Positions 11,080 through 24,196 of a DNA stretch of 64,000 bases are shown here, one piece after another. The position numbers and the translations under genes are program-made. Within the stretch, counting starts at the first letter, position 1. Each line of letters opens with the position of its first letter. This stretch comes from Angiostrongylus vasorum. Taxonomy: Eukaryota > Nematoda > Chromadorea > Rhabditida > Metastrongylidae. The DNA lies in assembly GCA_018806985.1 (NCBI GenBank), contig JADANN010000333.1:62001-126000 (forward strand), read 5' to 3'. Under the pieces are notes generated by a model that saw nothing but the letters and a program-made list of their open reading frames with translations, did not search any database and was not told the origin of the DNA.

Positions 11080-14000
11080 ATGGCTCAAATTGGCGAGCGA
11101 TTACGGTAAGTCTATCACTTCGCTTCCGATTCAGCGATTCTATGAATTGCCGCGCATTCCATAGTTATTTTCAATGGATTTGATGTCGAACATATCATCA
11201 CTTTATTGCTAGTAGTACGAATACCACTAGTCAGAACGTCATCGAGCGACGTACTAGTGTGCGGTAGCGCGTCATCGACGACCATTCTGACGTTGTCGCC
11301 TGCGGCCGCTGCGACGCCGCCACCGCCGCCGCGACTCCGCCGCCGACGGCCATTTCCGTCGCATTGTCACTCGGTCCATATCGAGCGAGCGGCTAGTTCG
11401 TGTCTCATGAGTTCCGCAACGAACATCCTTGTCTTACCTTATCGTCGTCTCTAACGTTCTAAATTGTTTTAACTGTACTGTGATTACAAATGACCGAACA
11501 TGGGATTGAAGGACATCCAGCTACAAGGTAATACATCTAATCGCCCAAATAAGTGCAATCAATAATGGCTAACGCTTCTCTTAGCGTTCGTTAGATGCTG
11601 CATCGAGCGCCTACCCGCATCTCCTCAGTTCGTAGTCTGCTTGCTTGCCCTGTATTGTGTGATGTGTCTAACCTAAGCCTAACTAGTTCCCATACTGTTG
11701 CAAGTCTACTACCTGTTAGTAGTTGTTGTGTTACTCTCTTACATCTCAAAGACTCTGTTTAGTTACTGGTTCATCACCGACACGAGTTCGTATTTGTGTA
11801 ACCCAACACTTTATAATCTAATTGCTTTGCACATTCACTGTGTATTCTATGTCTATATGAAATTTTCCGTATATATTTTGTTTTCTATTTTCTGATTATC
11901 ATCGTCGAATTCCTACTAACCTTAGCAGTAATCATTAAGCTACCGTATCCTTGAAGAGTTTACAAAGGGTTAATAATATAACATGTGTTACACAATCGCT
12001 AACGCTTCGGTGAATTTTACCTTCTATGCACAGGCTGAGAAAGAGTTAAGAAAAGAGAAAGAGCCCTTAGAAGTGTTAACTTAAATATTTAGAACCGTAT
12101 ATGTGCTCCTTATCTGTTTAATGTCAATAATCATATCCTAATTGGTGTTTTTCTTAAAAAAAGAAAGCATAAAACGATAAAGCGCTCGGCTTTGATCATT
12201 CCCTTAGGGGTGCGCCATGCATCTGACTTCAATAAGCATAGTTGGAGGTGATTAAATGGATATCTGGCCTTTACAATGGCTCGCGGTGGGCTACCAAAGT
12301 ATCGAGCCAGTGATGCTATTCTCCCACACAACTCTGATACCAATTCACCGACCTAGGAGGGATGGAAGGCTCGGTGAGCTCTGTGCGCACGATCGATCCC
12401 ATATGCATGGCAGGGCGCCTCCAACCACTGCACCATACGCGCCAGTTGTTTCTTTTTAGCAGCTGAAATTCTATCGTTCACTATTTTTAGTGTTCTCTAG
12501 CTTCCTGAATTAATTTCTTTTTGTGATGACAGCTGTTTAGGATTGAAAAGCTCTGAAGGAACATTATTGTAAACTACATTACGTATTAATACCACGACAA
12601 ATCAAACGTTTTTACCATAAAAAAAGGTACCGTATAGCGCTAAAAATGTCCATACGTGCTTTAAGATATTATTGACATTATTAATACTAATTTAGTTGAG
12701 CCTCTAAACGGTTTGCCGCCTCATCGTGGTTCCTGGGCGTTGGACTCCGAAGTACAGCGGTGGGATTCGTCCTCCCGGCAGGGTCTCCCAAGCTGAGAAG
12801 GAGTCCGGCGTTTCCATCAGGGAGCCTAGCTACGAGTAAACCAATACCAGGATCCACCACCGTCCTGGTATCAAAGTCGCATTGTGGTAAATCTCTATCT
12901 GATCCACAAGGACTGCGACTGCCTGTCGTGGTGACGAACTGGGGCAGACTTTGGCCAGGCTGTCCTCGGGATTCCAGGGAACCACAATGGCTTAACTAGC
13001 AAATCTCTGAAAAATGGTGATTATGCTGGTGCCCACACAACTACTGAGGACGGGCCGTTCAAGTATCAAATAAGTTCAAGTAATTTAATTGAGCTGACAA
13101 GAGTAAATGTAGAGCGTTACTCCCCGGAAAGGACAATAGCGCGTTCGTTCCCCACCGCAGACACCTGCGGTCCGGAGTTTTGCAAATATCTCCGCATCAT
13201 TAAAGTTATATTTCGCAATACATACCCTGCCGTTGAAAAGAGTAGGGCAGTAAATAATAAGTTAAAATTGTGATTATAACTGCAGCCTCAGCTTAACTGG
13301 GTTCGTTGCCGATTTGGGCTCCCCAGATCAGTCCCGTTGACGGGTGACTGCTGATGGCACTAATCGATAGAACTAGCTGAGAGACAGGCGAAACGAAGGA
13401 CCGGCATGGTGTGGTGATGAACGCGTTAGCCCGCAGAAAGGGTAAAAGCGCGTTCGTTCCCCACCGCAGACACCTGCGGCCCGGAGTTTAGCAAATATCT
13501 CAGCATCATTAAAGTAAATGTAGAGTTCAGAATAAGAGAGTAATTAAGTAAAAGACATAAAGACAGTGGAAAGTTGATAAGATGTTGCAGTCCTTAGTGA
13601 TTAATCAGCAAATGAATAGATCTCTATATATTTGTACCTGTTGTGATAGGGGCGCGGGTAGCGCAGTGGTCGGAGGCGCCCTGCAGTACTCATGGGATCG
13701 ATCTCTGCGCCACTGGCCGAGCAAGCCCTCAATCCTTCCATGGTCCGCAAATCGGTACCAGACTTGTCTGGGAGGGTAGCCGCGCTGGGTCGATACATCG
13801 ATAGCCCACCGCTAGTTATTGTAAAGGCCAGATATGCACTCAATCACCTCAAAACGATGATTAACGAAGTCGAATGCATAGTACATCCCTCACGGATTGA
13901 TCAACACCGAAAGCTTTAGAGCTTTTTATGGATGTGTTGTGTATATGGAACTCTGTGCATACATGTAGCCTGTGTATACGTTGGATGTACGTGTATCCAT

Positions 14001-17000
14001 TCTATACACCTACACACTTCGTTACTAATAAGTGTCTGCAACTTACTTCTAAAGCGTGTCGAGTACGGTACCGTCTTTCTCCTCTATCCTTTAAATTTTC
14101 CTGTTCATTCTAACCGTGGAGCACGTTAACCGCGTTGTCGTTCGTTCTGTTAACGTTAGCGACGATCACTACATGACAATTTTAAGTTTCTCGACGAGTA
14201 GAATAGTTGTGTTCGTTGTGACGACGTCAATCTGATCCGAATAACTCTCTTAACAAACCGGTTGTTTTGTTGTTGTTGTCATCCATTTTTATGTTGTTCT
14301 AAGTGTATCTTCTACAAAGGCACTAATCGACTAAGTCACATATTACACCGTAATTTGTTTAGTTTCGTGCTTAGCTCAGTTCAGTTCCTATTTCAAATCC
14401 ATCAGCACTTAGAGTCACTTCTTAACTTTAAAAAGTTGACTTATTAGAGCTTTAACAGCTTCAATACATTCGGGATGATGTTATGAGTATAAGAAATCTT
14501 AATGGCTTTCCTGAAAATGACAACGTCAATGATGATATTTTTTTGATGATCGAAGAGATCGTAGTTTTTTTTTCTGCATAAGAGAAGCTGTACAAGACAC
14601 TACTATACGTTTTGTGGGGCGGAATGCTTCATAGTCAGCGAAATCTTTGTCTCTGCTATTTTAAATTCTCTTACATTTTTCTTTTGTTTTTTTAGGATGC
14701 AGTTAAATTACTTAAAAGGAGCGCGATTATCCGAAACAAGTACAGTTAGGATGCTATCAGTCTTAAAGGTAAGTAGTACTTGTTGTCCTTGCTCATACTT
14801 ACTAGTTATGTAGTGATTGTTCTGTATTTCTCATGGATGACATTGTCGTTCTACTTTTCCTGTTAGGCCGAATTCACCGTAACGATTTCGACTTTCGCCA
14901 GGTGATTTAGGCGTTCATTCATAATAATGTGCTTATAATAAGGGACTTCCTCCCAACGGTTTACCACATCATTGTGGTTGGGAGGTATTCCTGGGAGTCG
15001 GGCTGCGATGTACAGAGCAGGGATTCATCCCCCGGCTGGGTCTTCCAGGTTGCGGAGGAACCCGTGTTTCCATCAGCAAGCCCAGTTAAGAGTAAACCAA
15101 TGCCATTATCGACCACCGTCTTGGTACGAAACTAGTTGCATGGTGGCAAATCTCCCTCTGATCCACTAGGGCGGCGACTGCGTAAAATTGTGACGACCTG
15201 GGGCAGACTTTGCCCTGGCTGACCTCGAGACTCCGGGTAACCACAATGGCTAAAACAGCAAAACTCCGAAAAGATGGAGATTATGCTAGGACCCCCACAA
15301 CCAGTGAAGACGGGCCATCCAAGTATCGGAGTAATAGGGGTCTCAGGGATGGGAAACGAGAGGATAAATTAGCTCAAACGTTAAAGTTTTTTGACAGAAA
15401 GCAAGGATGACGAGAGGATAAGAACGGTTCATATTTCTAAGTAGAGAGTATTGTAATTTATCGGCATTGTTCTCTTTAAGCAAAGTTCATGATGTACATT
15501 TAGCGACAACATTTCTTCCCTGTCTCTGTGCTGCCAAAAATTCAGGACTTCTGTCTAGTTTATATTGTTATTTATGTATATCTGCTAATTTTAGGCGCTA
15601 GCACAATGTCATGTTGTTTTGGGTCTTATCATGCTAATTCTGTCAACATTAGCTGACTACGTCAGTAGTCGAATTAATACGATTCGATTGTATGGACTGG
15701 AAGAGTGCTGTTCGTTCTACTTTATTGTTACTGGGTTAGTGCTGGTAACGCTTTTATTCTGGAACGTTGTCATTTCGTTTCCGTGATGAGTATGAGACCG
15801 TAGGTGGAGTGTTCGTCTTCATTTCATTCTAGCATTTATACTGTACTTTTCCTTATTCCTGTAAACTTTCATTATCGATTGGTTGAGTGAATCCGAGCAA
15901 CTTTCAGGTTGGTGGGACTGTGTGGAGCTGCCTCTTATAGGAGAGGGTTAGTGATCACATTTCTCGTCATGTCAGTGCATGCTATCATCATTTTTGTACC
16001 GGCGATAGTGATTGTTTCCAGCTTCGACATACATTTCTATCAGGTATTAGACAATCCTAACAGTAGTTCTGTGGTTAGAAATCCACTGTATCAGTTGTAA
16101 ATTCATTAATTATTGAATGACTCAAGAAAGCGCCAGTAGAAATTTTCCTAGTGTCCATCGCATGCCAGAGCTACGAAGTGTGTTGTTATCATTCGTGTGG
16201 TGAAAACTGTTTACAGTTTTCGTGTAGGGCGCTTTACTTCTATTGGTTTTGGTGAGATTATGATTGGTACATTTCTTAAAGTAGAACGTTGAAATACTAT
16301 GAAATGCTTAGGCCTTACAGAGGCCTTAGTTGAACACAAACTGTGGTAGGTGCGTGTTTTAGTAATGATCACTTTATTGCTTTGTCATTTAACTAATTTG
16401 TGAAATTATGGCTTTATTACAGTGCATTGTCGCTTAACTTCTAAAAGAATTGTTATTGGGATGCTTCTAAGGTACTTGCTTGATACATGAACGGCCCGGC
16501 CTCAACCTGTTACGGTATAACGCGTGTGGCGCAGTGGTTGGAGGCGCCACTACGACACACACGTGGAATCGATCCCCGCGCCCATGGCCCACCAAACCTT
16601 CCATCCCGCCGAGGCTGTCAAATTAGTACCAGATTTTTCTGGGAGGATAGCAGCACTGGCTCGATGCATCGGCAGGCCACCATGGGTCATTGTAAAGGCC
16701 AGATATGCATTCAATCACCTCTAACGGTGTCACGAATGGTGTGGAATGCATGGCGGATCGCTCAGGGATTGATCAACGTCGACAGCTACATCCCTTTTTA
16801 CGGTAGTGCAATAGAGTAAAAACCCTTCTTAGTGAATTCTATGAAATGGGTTACATTGAAGAGAAAAAGCCGAAAATTTCGTTGAGTTTTGTTAGTGTGC
16901 ATGAAATTATCTGCCAGTTACCTTTTTCTTCTTACTCATTTTGAAATCTTTCCTGTTTTTAGCACGAGTGTTGGGGTGAGTGTGACTGGCACTTATTGGC

Positions 17001-17352
17001 GACATCGCTACCACGAAACAGTCGTTGCCAAATCATGTGTGGAGATCATGTCGACGATAATATGAGAGTGTACGTTATAGTGGAATTTCAAGGTTTACCA
17101 TTAATTTAACAACGGTTGAAGGTTGTTTTTTCTTAAGACTTTGAACATTTCAAATGTGGAAAGGTCATTTTTTAGTATGGGGGTTCGCACAGCTATACTT
17201 TCTTACCTTGCAGCACAATGACTCGGCTGGGTACCGATTACCGTCTTGACGCCGGTCTTATCGCGGCGGCCATACTGGAGCTATTATTGGCACTGGCAAC
17301 GACAGTGATTTCTTCAAGGACGATTTGCAGTACTGTTCGGGTGGGTGTGTAA
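11080..17352 (+). CDS. Four-transmembrane (tetraspan-like) membrane protein, six exons
   Basis: Proposed exons: 11080-11105, 14696-14768, 15595-15734, 15908-16043, 16963-17067 and 17176-17352 (or spliced on after 17340). All junctions keep phase: exon 1 ends CG|gtaagt and joins G|ATG, exon 3 ends ACTGG|gttag and joins G|TTG. The product is about 220 residues. Four hydrophobic segments are visible: CHVVLGLIMLILSTLADYV, SFYFIVTGLVGLCGAAS, LVITFLVMSVHAIIIFVP and LIAAAILELLLALATTVISS. Between segments 3 and 4 lies a large cysteine-rich loop (HECWGECDWH, then SRCQIMCGD, then FLPCST), the pattern of tetraspan proteins with a disulfide-bonded second extracellular loop. A short basic N-terminus precedes segment 1. 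I do not recognise the family; a plasma-membrane location is inferred. The first exon is the weakest call, since exon 2 has its own ATG at 14697. A SINE-A copy sits in intron 4 and a SINE-C copy in intron 2. Confidence 0.62.
11290..11355. other. GC-rich CG-dense patch
   Basis: GCGGCCGCTGCGACGCCGCC and following bases form the most GC-rich block in the window. It lies about 200 bases downstream of the first four-transmembrane exon, possibly a promoter-proximal element. The frames through it are proline/arginine-rich low complexity. Confidence 0.5.
12175..12444 (-). mobile_element. SINE-A copy
   Basis: Reverse orientation; starts at the family end (GATAAAGCGCTCGGC...) and finishes with GGCGCGTATGGTGCAGTGG on the minus strand. 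Full length. Confidence 0.75.
12705..13082 (+). mobile_element. SINE-C copy
   Basis: Full-length copy with the GTTTGCCGCCTCATCGTGG head and the GGGCCGTTCAAGTATC tail. It directly precedes a SINE-B array at 13.1-13.5 kb. Confidence 0.75.
13115..13275 (+). mobile_element. SINE-B copy (single arm)
   Basis: GCGCGTTCGTTCCCCACCGC, then GACACCTGCGGTCCGGAG, TTTGCAAATATCTCCGCATC, and the tail up to GGGCAGTAAATAATAAGTT. Confidence 0.7.
13385..13517 (+). mobile_element. SINE-B copy (single arm)
   Basis: Better tRNA-like head (GGCATGGTGTGGTGATGAAC), GCGTTCGTTCCCC as box B, then the family arm. Confidence 0.7.
13649..13923 (+). mobile_element. SINE-A copy
   Basis: Full-length copy with GGTAGCGCAGTGGTCGGAGG (box A) and GGGATCGATCTC (box B). 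Confidence 0.8.
14948..15332 (+). mobile_element. SINE-C copy
   Basis: Full-length copy inside intron 2 of the four-transmembrane gene, same orientation as the gene. Confidence 0.75.
16520..16797 (+). mobile_element. SINE-A copy
   Basis: Full-length copy in intron 4 of the four-transmembrane gene; box A GTGGCGCAGTGG, box B GGAATCGATCCC. Confidence 0.8.
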
Positions 17353-19826
17353 TACAGTTGTGTTTCGGCTTGGGCGTTATAGGTGTTTTATTGTTATTAG
17401 CCGTTTATTTAGAGTGTGATGTACTTATAGAATACACACACATTACTATAGTTCTTGTCGCTTTGAGGCTAAGTTTTGCACACATGATTTGCGCGTCTAG
17501 CTAAAGTATTAGCTCACAGAATTAATGCACCCCTTTCGCTTTCTATTCCTTTTTTATTTTTCTTTCAACATGACTTTGTATTAGTGTGACGTGCCTTTCT
17601 TGCCGACCAATCATCTGTGCCTAACACTTGCGATAATAGTGGATGAATTCTTAGTAACGATTTTCATTTAACCTGGGAATGGATAATTGGTGTCTTTGTT
17701 TACGGATAAGCTTACACCTGGGCTTCACAACACATTTTTGCTATTAACACTTTGGGATCATCGACTTCTTCAGAGCCGCGATGATTCGGAACGACTGTCT
17801 ACAGCAATTGCTTCTTGCAGTGTGAGTCTTCGTAGTTCCTTTAGATGACTCAGGTTACACAAGTTTATAAAATTTCGTTCAACTATTGGTCCAATGCCTA
17901 CACCTTCGAACCCTGCAATCATTTGAGTCGATTGTCAAAGCGCATCTTCTCTGCGATGTTTATTTTCCATTTCGCATCAGAAGAACTGCTGGGGGCTGTT
18001 CACCTTACGCTGGTTTGATGATTCAACGCTTGTCTATGAAGTAGAACAGCCAGCTCTCGTGCGTTCTGACGTTCTTCAAGATGTATCTGTGAGCACAGTA
18101 TGTAGGGACTACCATTGTGACATCCGTTCAGCTGAACGCTTACGATCTGTCACTTTCTGTGTAGTCCGTCAGGTCACTACTCTGTGACAGAGTTTTGTGC
18201 TTGGAAATGTTCCTTGGTGGTTAATTTATTGACAACTGAGTACGATTGTAAATTTCGTATATTTGTGCTTGGTTTCTCTTTCGGCTACATTCGCAGTGTT
18301 TAATTGAAGAAACAGTAGAAGCGTTGCTTTGTGAGTTTCCAAACTAGACTCGGCAGCGCTGAATCTCAAAAAACCAGCGGGACATTGTTGAATCGTGCTT
18401 GAAGCCTTCATGTACTTCTGTGTGCTCGGGAGGCTACCAAGATGATGTACAGCGTCCCCGAATACAGATTGCCTTTATTCTTGTTCTTATGTGTTCAAAA
18501 TTTGGTGGAAAACAGTCGGTGACTTTCATTAGCAGTTATCTTTCGAACAAAAACTTATCCAGCCTATCTCATTTCTCATATCTCCTGTGCAAAATTTTCG
18601 CCAATCCTGTATTGTCAAGTTATGTGAAAGTTCAATGTCCTGTATGGTGACGTATACTCTTCGTCGTCCGGACTCTAACGAATTCGATTGAAGGCAAGCG
18701 ATAATCCAGTATTACTCGCTTTGTCGACGACTTCCTCAATAGAGATGTGAGCTTTCTAAAACGCTCACTTTTGCTCGCTGCTAAAATCACCTTCATGTTT
18801 CTGACGCAGTTATATATATTGCAATATACATTTCGTTGGGGACTTGGCACGGGAATAGATTTCTCTGAAACGTTTTTTCACCTAAAGACAGGTCATTTGA
18901 CACAGACTGTCTGCACTGGCCAGCGTCCTTTCCACTTGGCTAATGTTGTTAAAACGATACCACCCTTTCCGTTCTGGACACATTGACTGTTCTGTGCGAC
19001 CACCCGATTGCAGTCATTTTGATCTTATAATTGGTAAAGTCTTAGAAAGCATTGAGGGTGCTGCTTCTGTCCTCTGCAATCTCGATCAGCACTTTAGCTT
19101 CACTCCCACTATGACGCTCCCTGATTACTTCTTTGAAAATAAGCCTTTCATGTTCATATGGTGTTTTGTAATCAAGTTCATGCGTACTGGCCTGCGGCTT
19201 ATATTGTTTTAGACGTGCGTATCAGCTCGGAAGTTTCTAAATACAGTTGTTCCATGGTCGCTTTCAAATGCTAAGTTTCCCTTGCACTCATTGACATTGT
19301 AAGGATCGATCATAGTCTTAATAATCCTTGTGAGAATTAGCATCTTTTCTCATCATAGCGTTGGAGTTTCGTTTATTTTGCGGTTTTTCTGCAAAATAGG
19401 TTTTGAATGGGGAAGCGGTGATAGTCTTTTGCTGTGAAGAACAGCAACAACATCAGTTTAGTGAATCGTGTAACTATGGACAATGTAATTTCCGCATTAT
19501 AGTACTGTCAACTAGGGGTCACACTCTACTACCCCTGTTGTCAGTATGATTATCTCTTCCGATGTGAGCTACCTTGGATGTTTTTGTTCGTCATGGTGAT
19601 TGCAGGCAGCACCCTACTTTTCTTTCTATTTCGGTTCGTCGGTTTCGATATGAAAATATTCATACATTCTCTTGGGCATTCTTGACGTAGAGTTTGCTTC
19701 TGATACATTTATAATATATATGCACATATACGTCCATTATATTATATATGTATATATATGTGCTATATTTATCCTTCTGTTCATTATCGCTGGTGTACCA
19801 ATCTATGAATGCAGTGATCACCATCA
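17353..19826. other. No gene recognised
   Basis: It holds the 3' flank of the four-transmembrane gene and several 60-90 codon frames on both strands without family resemblance. A GGCTCTGAAGAAG motif (minus strand near 17770) recalls a damaged hammerhead core. Confidence 0.45.
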
Positions 19827-19952
<126 letters not shown>

Positions 19953-19955
19953 ATA

Positions 19956-20323
19956 TACTTGGATACTTGGAAGGCCCGTCGTCACTGGTTGTGCGGGCGC
20001 CGGCATAATCTCCATTTTTTTTGGAGTTTTGCTGGCATACCCATTGTGGCTCCCTGGAGTGCCGAGGTCAGCCAGGCCAGTCTGCCCCAGGTCGTCACCA
20101 CCACAGGCAGTCGCCGCCCTTGTGGATCAGAGGGAAATTTGCCACCATGCGATTAGTTTGTTCTAGGATGGTGACGGATCCTAGTATTGGTTTATCCTAG
20201 CTGGGCTTCCGGACTTCTTAGCTTGGGAGACCCTTCAAGGGGGATGAATCTCCTCGCTGTACATCTTAGCCCGACACTCAGGAACACCTCCCAACCACGT
20301 TAAGGCGGTAAACTGTTGAGAGG
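19956..20323 (-). mobile_element. SINE-C copy abutting a TA microsatellite
   Basis: It begins TTGGATACTTGGAAGGCCC right after a long TA repeat and ends at CTGTTGAGAGGG before another ATATAT stretch. Confidence 0.75.
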
Positions 20324-21907
20324 GTATATATACAAATATATATGTATATATGCATGTATATATAATGTATGCATTTATGTATGTAATGTACGAGAAACTA
20401 ACTTTGATTTTCTTAGGGTCCTTCAGTGGAAATGGTACCATTGAATGGTGAAACAACCTCGATGTCTCGTGGTCCATGAGCAACATCGTGAGTTACATGA
20501 AAATGAGGATGTAGACATGTTCGTCAATACATCGTTAAGAATTGTCGAGTGTTATCACTGATCGTAGCGATTCGTACAATTTTTATATGTTTGGCCTTCA
20601 TGCAGGGTAGTGTTAGATCCCAGCACTCAGTCTTTTACATCTGCAATCTCATTCTTCTTTGATTAGATATGTTTGCAGTTTTTATACAGATTGATAACCA
20701 AACAACTGGACCACCTTTTTCTGATAAGGAGTGAGAGATATCTAGAATTTGGTGACCAAAATTCAGTGCTTAATCCTTCTTTTTGGTCTTTCGCCGTTTA
20801 TTGTTTCAATCGTTTAGTGGTTTCCCTAATCTAAGGTGCTGCATACGTATTTAGGGCTATTATTTCGGGAATCTTTATTATCTTTATGAGATTGGACAGT
20901 TAACTTTCTTTTTTTGAATTGATTACTCTTTGACTTTGGCCCACGGTATGTTATCAGGTGTTAGCAAGCGAATTTGTACAGGTACGGCCGTTAAATGCCG
21001 CAGTAATGATCTATTGTTTCGTGTATTGACGAAATTTCATCGTTTTTTTTGTGAGCGTATAGTATTTGTAATAATGTTTTTTTTTTCGAGTAATGATCAT
21101 TCACAGTATTCCCGGATAAATGTATTTTACTGACCATTTGTTGTTCACTCCACTTATTTATTGTAAACTTGAGCACATGATTTTCCAGACGTTCACGGTT
21201 TGAAGAGGATGATATAAGGCGAAATGTCGGTTGTATTTTCAAATCAGTTTATGTGCTCCCAGTCATTTTATGATTTAATTTGTGGGATAGGCCGTGGATA
21301 GGCATGTTCCAGCACCACATGGTTGAGTATACGATGTAATGCCGAGTGGATAACCGTCGATGCTGTACTGACATCCATTTTCTCCCGGATGGATGAGAGC
21401 ACATACAGTTAACAATGAGAAGTCGAATGCTGAAATCAGCGAATTTTTCCTCCTGTTCTAAGTGATATATGCTTGGCCTTCTTTTTGAATAACAACACTC
21501 AGGACTTGAGTAGAAGACAGTTTTTTACCAATCCTAACAACTAACCTGGTGAGGTTCCTATAAGAAATCCACCTTTTCGTTTCATTTCGCTATCCCACTT
21601 GTATTTGAATGTGCCGGTGAGATTCTGAAAACTATGACGAGAATTATGAGTGACCTAACCGAATGCGAGAAATATGTGCTAGTGTTAATCTCGAAGGTAT
21701 TAAGGATTACTTGCATGTTTCACAATGGTGAATACAAAGCTCTTAAAGAACGTAGTTGATCTACGAAAGAAACAATATGTCGTATGAAGATGTTTAGATG
21801 TTTGCTGGGCTTTTTCTTTTTTTATAGTTAATGCTGATTTCTCATTGTGTACTTCTCAAATAAGGGGAAACTTCTAATGTTTTAAGGATTTCTCAGGTAA
21901 CAATTTT
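20324..21907. other. No gene recognised
   Basis: Downstream flank of EndoU-A with short overlapping frames on both strands; nothing identified. Confidence 0.45.
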
Positions 21908-22171
21908 TCAACTCAGACGCTTTCTGTTACGGTTTTGGTCGCCACTGAATCTTTTCTTAAACAGATATGCTTCACACACATCAAGTTTTTCCATGTCTCC
22001 TAGGTAAATCATCCAGTTCTTGATGTCTGCAGCAGAGCCTGTAATATTTGGTCGTAGAGATAGATAGGAACTTTGCACCTTTTCTTTTTGTCGAGCACTG
22101 TAGCGTACTCCTATCACTGCCATCACGACAGCGTCTTCCTTTAACGCTTATCGCCCGGCCATCTTGCTTAC

Positions 22172-24196
22172 GTCTAATACAGCCTTTCAAGGTGTAGCTT
22201 AAAGCACGACAAATCGTATAGTCTGTGGGATGGGTCCGAAACAGCCCTTCTGAATATATCCTCGATTCTCTTGTAAACTTCTCTCGACTCCTGCCCCCTT
22301 CTGGAGCGAAATCGTTCATTGTGCTGCCTTTCCAAGTCAACTACACATAGTGCGAGCACTCGGAGATGTCCATCTCTTTGAAAGCAAATATGATACCATA
22401 CCGCCCGCGTCACAAAGCAATTACAGCGTCACTTTTGCTCAGTATTTAATCCTATCTCCCGCATAGAAACTATCAACGTAGCTATGCTACTAAACGACTA
22501 ATAAGCCTTCAAGAGAATATCCTTGAATTGCAATTGGATAATAAGTACTTACCGCAACATGTGAGTAGTAACCGTAATACTGAATGAGGTTAGATTCTTG
22601 AAGCAGGTAGTACCTTTGCCAATTGTGCTGCCCATCAACTATCCTGTCCTTCCACTCCCCTATGAAGACATGTTCCCATCCTTAACGGGGATAAACTATG
22701 TGTTAGTATGAGAATACCGTTGTAGAATAGGCTTACTACAGTGGTGGTATTTGCTTCTCACGAATAGTTTTAAGCTATTTGAGGTACAGGAACAAGATAT
22801 AGATGAATGACAACTCGCAGCGTTCTGCAAAGAATTTTCTCGTTATATCCGCCCAGAGTTCAGCTGCTGAAGATGGTTCTCTTTCTCACGAAAGATAACC
22901 GGAAACTTCGAAGAGTTCTTTCGCGCCAATAAATACTGCTTATGTTCTTGTCTGAAGTGATCGAAAGGAGTTCTTATGATTTACCTTGTGATGATAATGA
23001 CCTAACGCTGACCGAGTCTAGAGATTACATTTTTTTTGGTGGTACTCACCAGAACTTCCAAGAGGTCCATCACATCGTGAGTATGTTCCAAACCACAAGT
23101 TCCAAAGGAATTCCTTCAGAGTATCGATGTCGTGGGCATGTTCATATCCTTTCTGTTGTAGATAATTAAAAGCAAGACTGAAGACAGATGTGTTCATCCA
23201 GGTATTGAATACTTGCTGAAGTTGTGCTTTACGGAATCCCGTGATTTCGGGTTCAACTGAGCACACCTTAACTGGTGCAATCCACAACTTTGCAATTTAT
23301 TTAAGGAAGACGCAAGAAAAAACTCAAGTTTTTGGTGAAATAATTGATCCTATAGCCTCAGATTATTATAGTTTACTGACCTCCGGTGTGAAGAGTTTTT
23401 CTTGAAATACAATAATCAACGTAGAGTAAACGGGTCGTTGAAATAATGTCTCATTGACGTAGGTAAAGAGCGGGACATCGTCAGGTTCATTGGATTCTTC
23501 CTTGCCCCAAGAAAGTGTGTAATCGTCTGGATTGGCTTTGTCGACATCTCTGGCACGCATTTCATCTATGAGAGCCTGAACTTTATGAAATGTAAGAAAC
23601 TGTTCGGAAATTAAAGAGGAACTTTAAGCAGAGAAAGTAAAAATTGGCTCATGTAATAAAGTAATGAAATTTATACTCATTAGTTGATTAGTCGGACCTA
23701 TTTTAAATAATTTGGATGCAAGTGTAGATAATAAAACGTTAGAGGATAAAGCTCTCGGCGTTGATCAATCTCTGAGGGATGCGCCATGCATTCGACTTCA
23801 TTGAGCATCGTTGGAGGTGAGTGAATGCATATCTGGCCTTTACAATGACTCACGGTGGCCTACCGATGTATTGAGCCAGTGCTGCTTTCTCCCAGACAAG
23901 TCTGGTTACAATTTGCCGACCGCGGAGGGATGAAAAGCTTGGTGGGCCATGAACGCGAGGAACGATTCTACGTACGCGTGTGTTGCAGGGCGCCTCCGAC
24001 CACTGCGGCACAAGCGCAATGAGAAATTGCACTAGTGAGGAGGGGAAAGGTATAGGAAGAAATATGTAAAGTACCATCTATCTAATAATGAAGACTTTGG
24101 TGATAACAATGAAATATCACCTATAATCCAAATTCGCTTGAAATAGGTTTCAGTTCCTCTCTGAGGAGTAGATAAGAAAGCCACTAGAATCAGCAT
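22172..24196 (-). CDS. Secreted EndoU (poly-U-specific) endoribonuclease, EndoU-A, 3' end unresolved
   Basis: Exons on the minus strand, high to low: 24121-24196, 23381-23580, 23050-23287, 22553-22680, 22172-22340. Phases agree throughout, although two acceptors are AAAG rather than TTTCAG. EndoU enzymes cut RNA at uridines, leaving 2',3'-cyclic phosphates; metazoan members are often secreted. Exon 1 starts with a hydrophobic leader (MLILVAFLST). Family landmarks follow in order: PLFTYVNETLFQRPVYSTL, YLQQKGYEHAHDIDTLKEFL, LWFGTYSR, SSGWEHVFIGE with the first catalytic His, GQHNWQRYY with the second, and then LTWKG, which opens the C-terminal subdomain. The last exon contains about 30 charged residues unlike the family between LTWKG and a YTICRAL motif, and no clear GTAYP-like ending was found, so the 3' end may lie in 21908-22171 or be damaged. 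A SINE-A lies in intron 1. The paralogue is at 39.8-41.8 kb. Confidence 0.8.
22553..22680 (-). other. EndoU-A catalytic exon with both active-site histidines
   Basis: This 128-base exon begins in phase 1 after the exon ending in SS-G and ends in phase 0 at a GTAAGT donor. It encodes WEHVFIGE and GQHNW, corresponding to the two general acid/base histidines of the EndoU family, followed by YYLLQESNLIQYYGYYS. The EndoU-B exon at 39938-40065 has exactly the same length and phases, which supports both models and shows that the genes are paralogues. Confidence 0.85.
23737..24018 (-). mobile_element. SINE-A copy in EndoU-A intron 1
   Basis: Full length, same strand as the host gene; ends at the tRNA-like head GCGCTTGTGCCGCAGTGG on the minus strand. 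Confidence 0.75.

Noticed and set aside
11206..11454. Proline/arginine-rich frame over a CG-dense patch
   Set aside because: Composition comes from the GC-rich patch; no splice or family support.
22942..23169. 75-codon plus-strand frame
   Set aside because: Antisense shadow of an EndoU-A exon.
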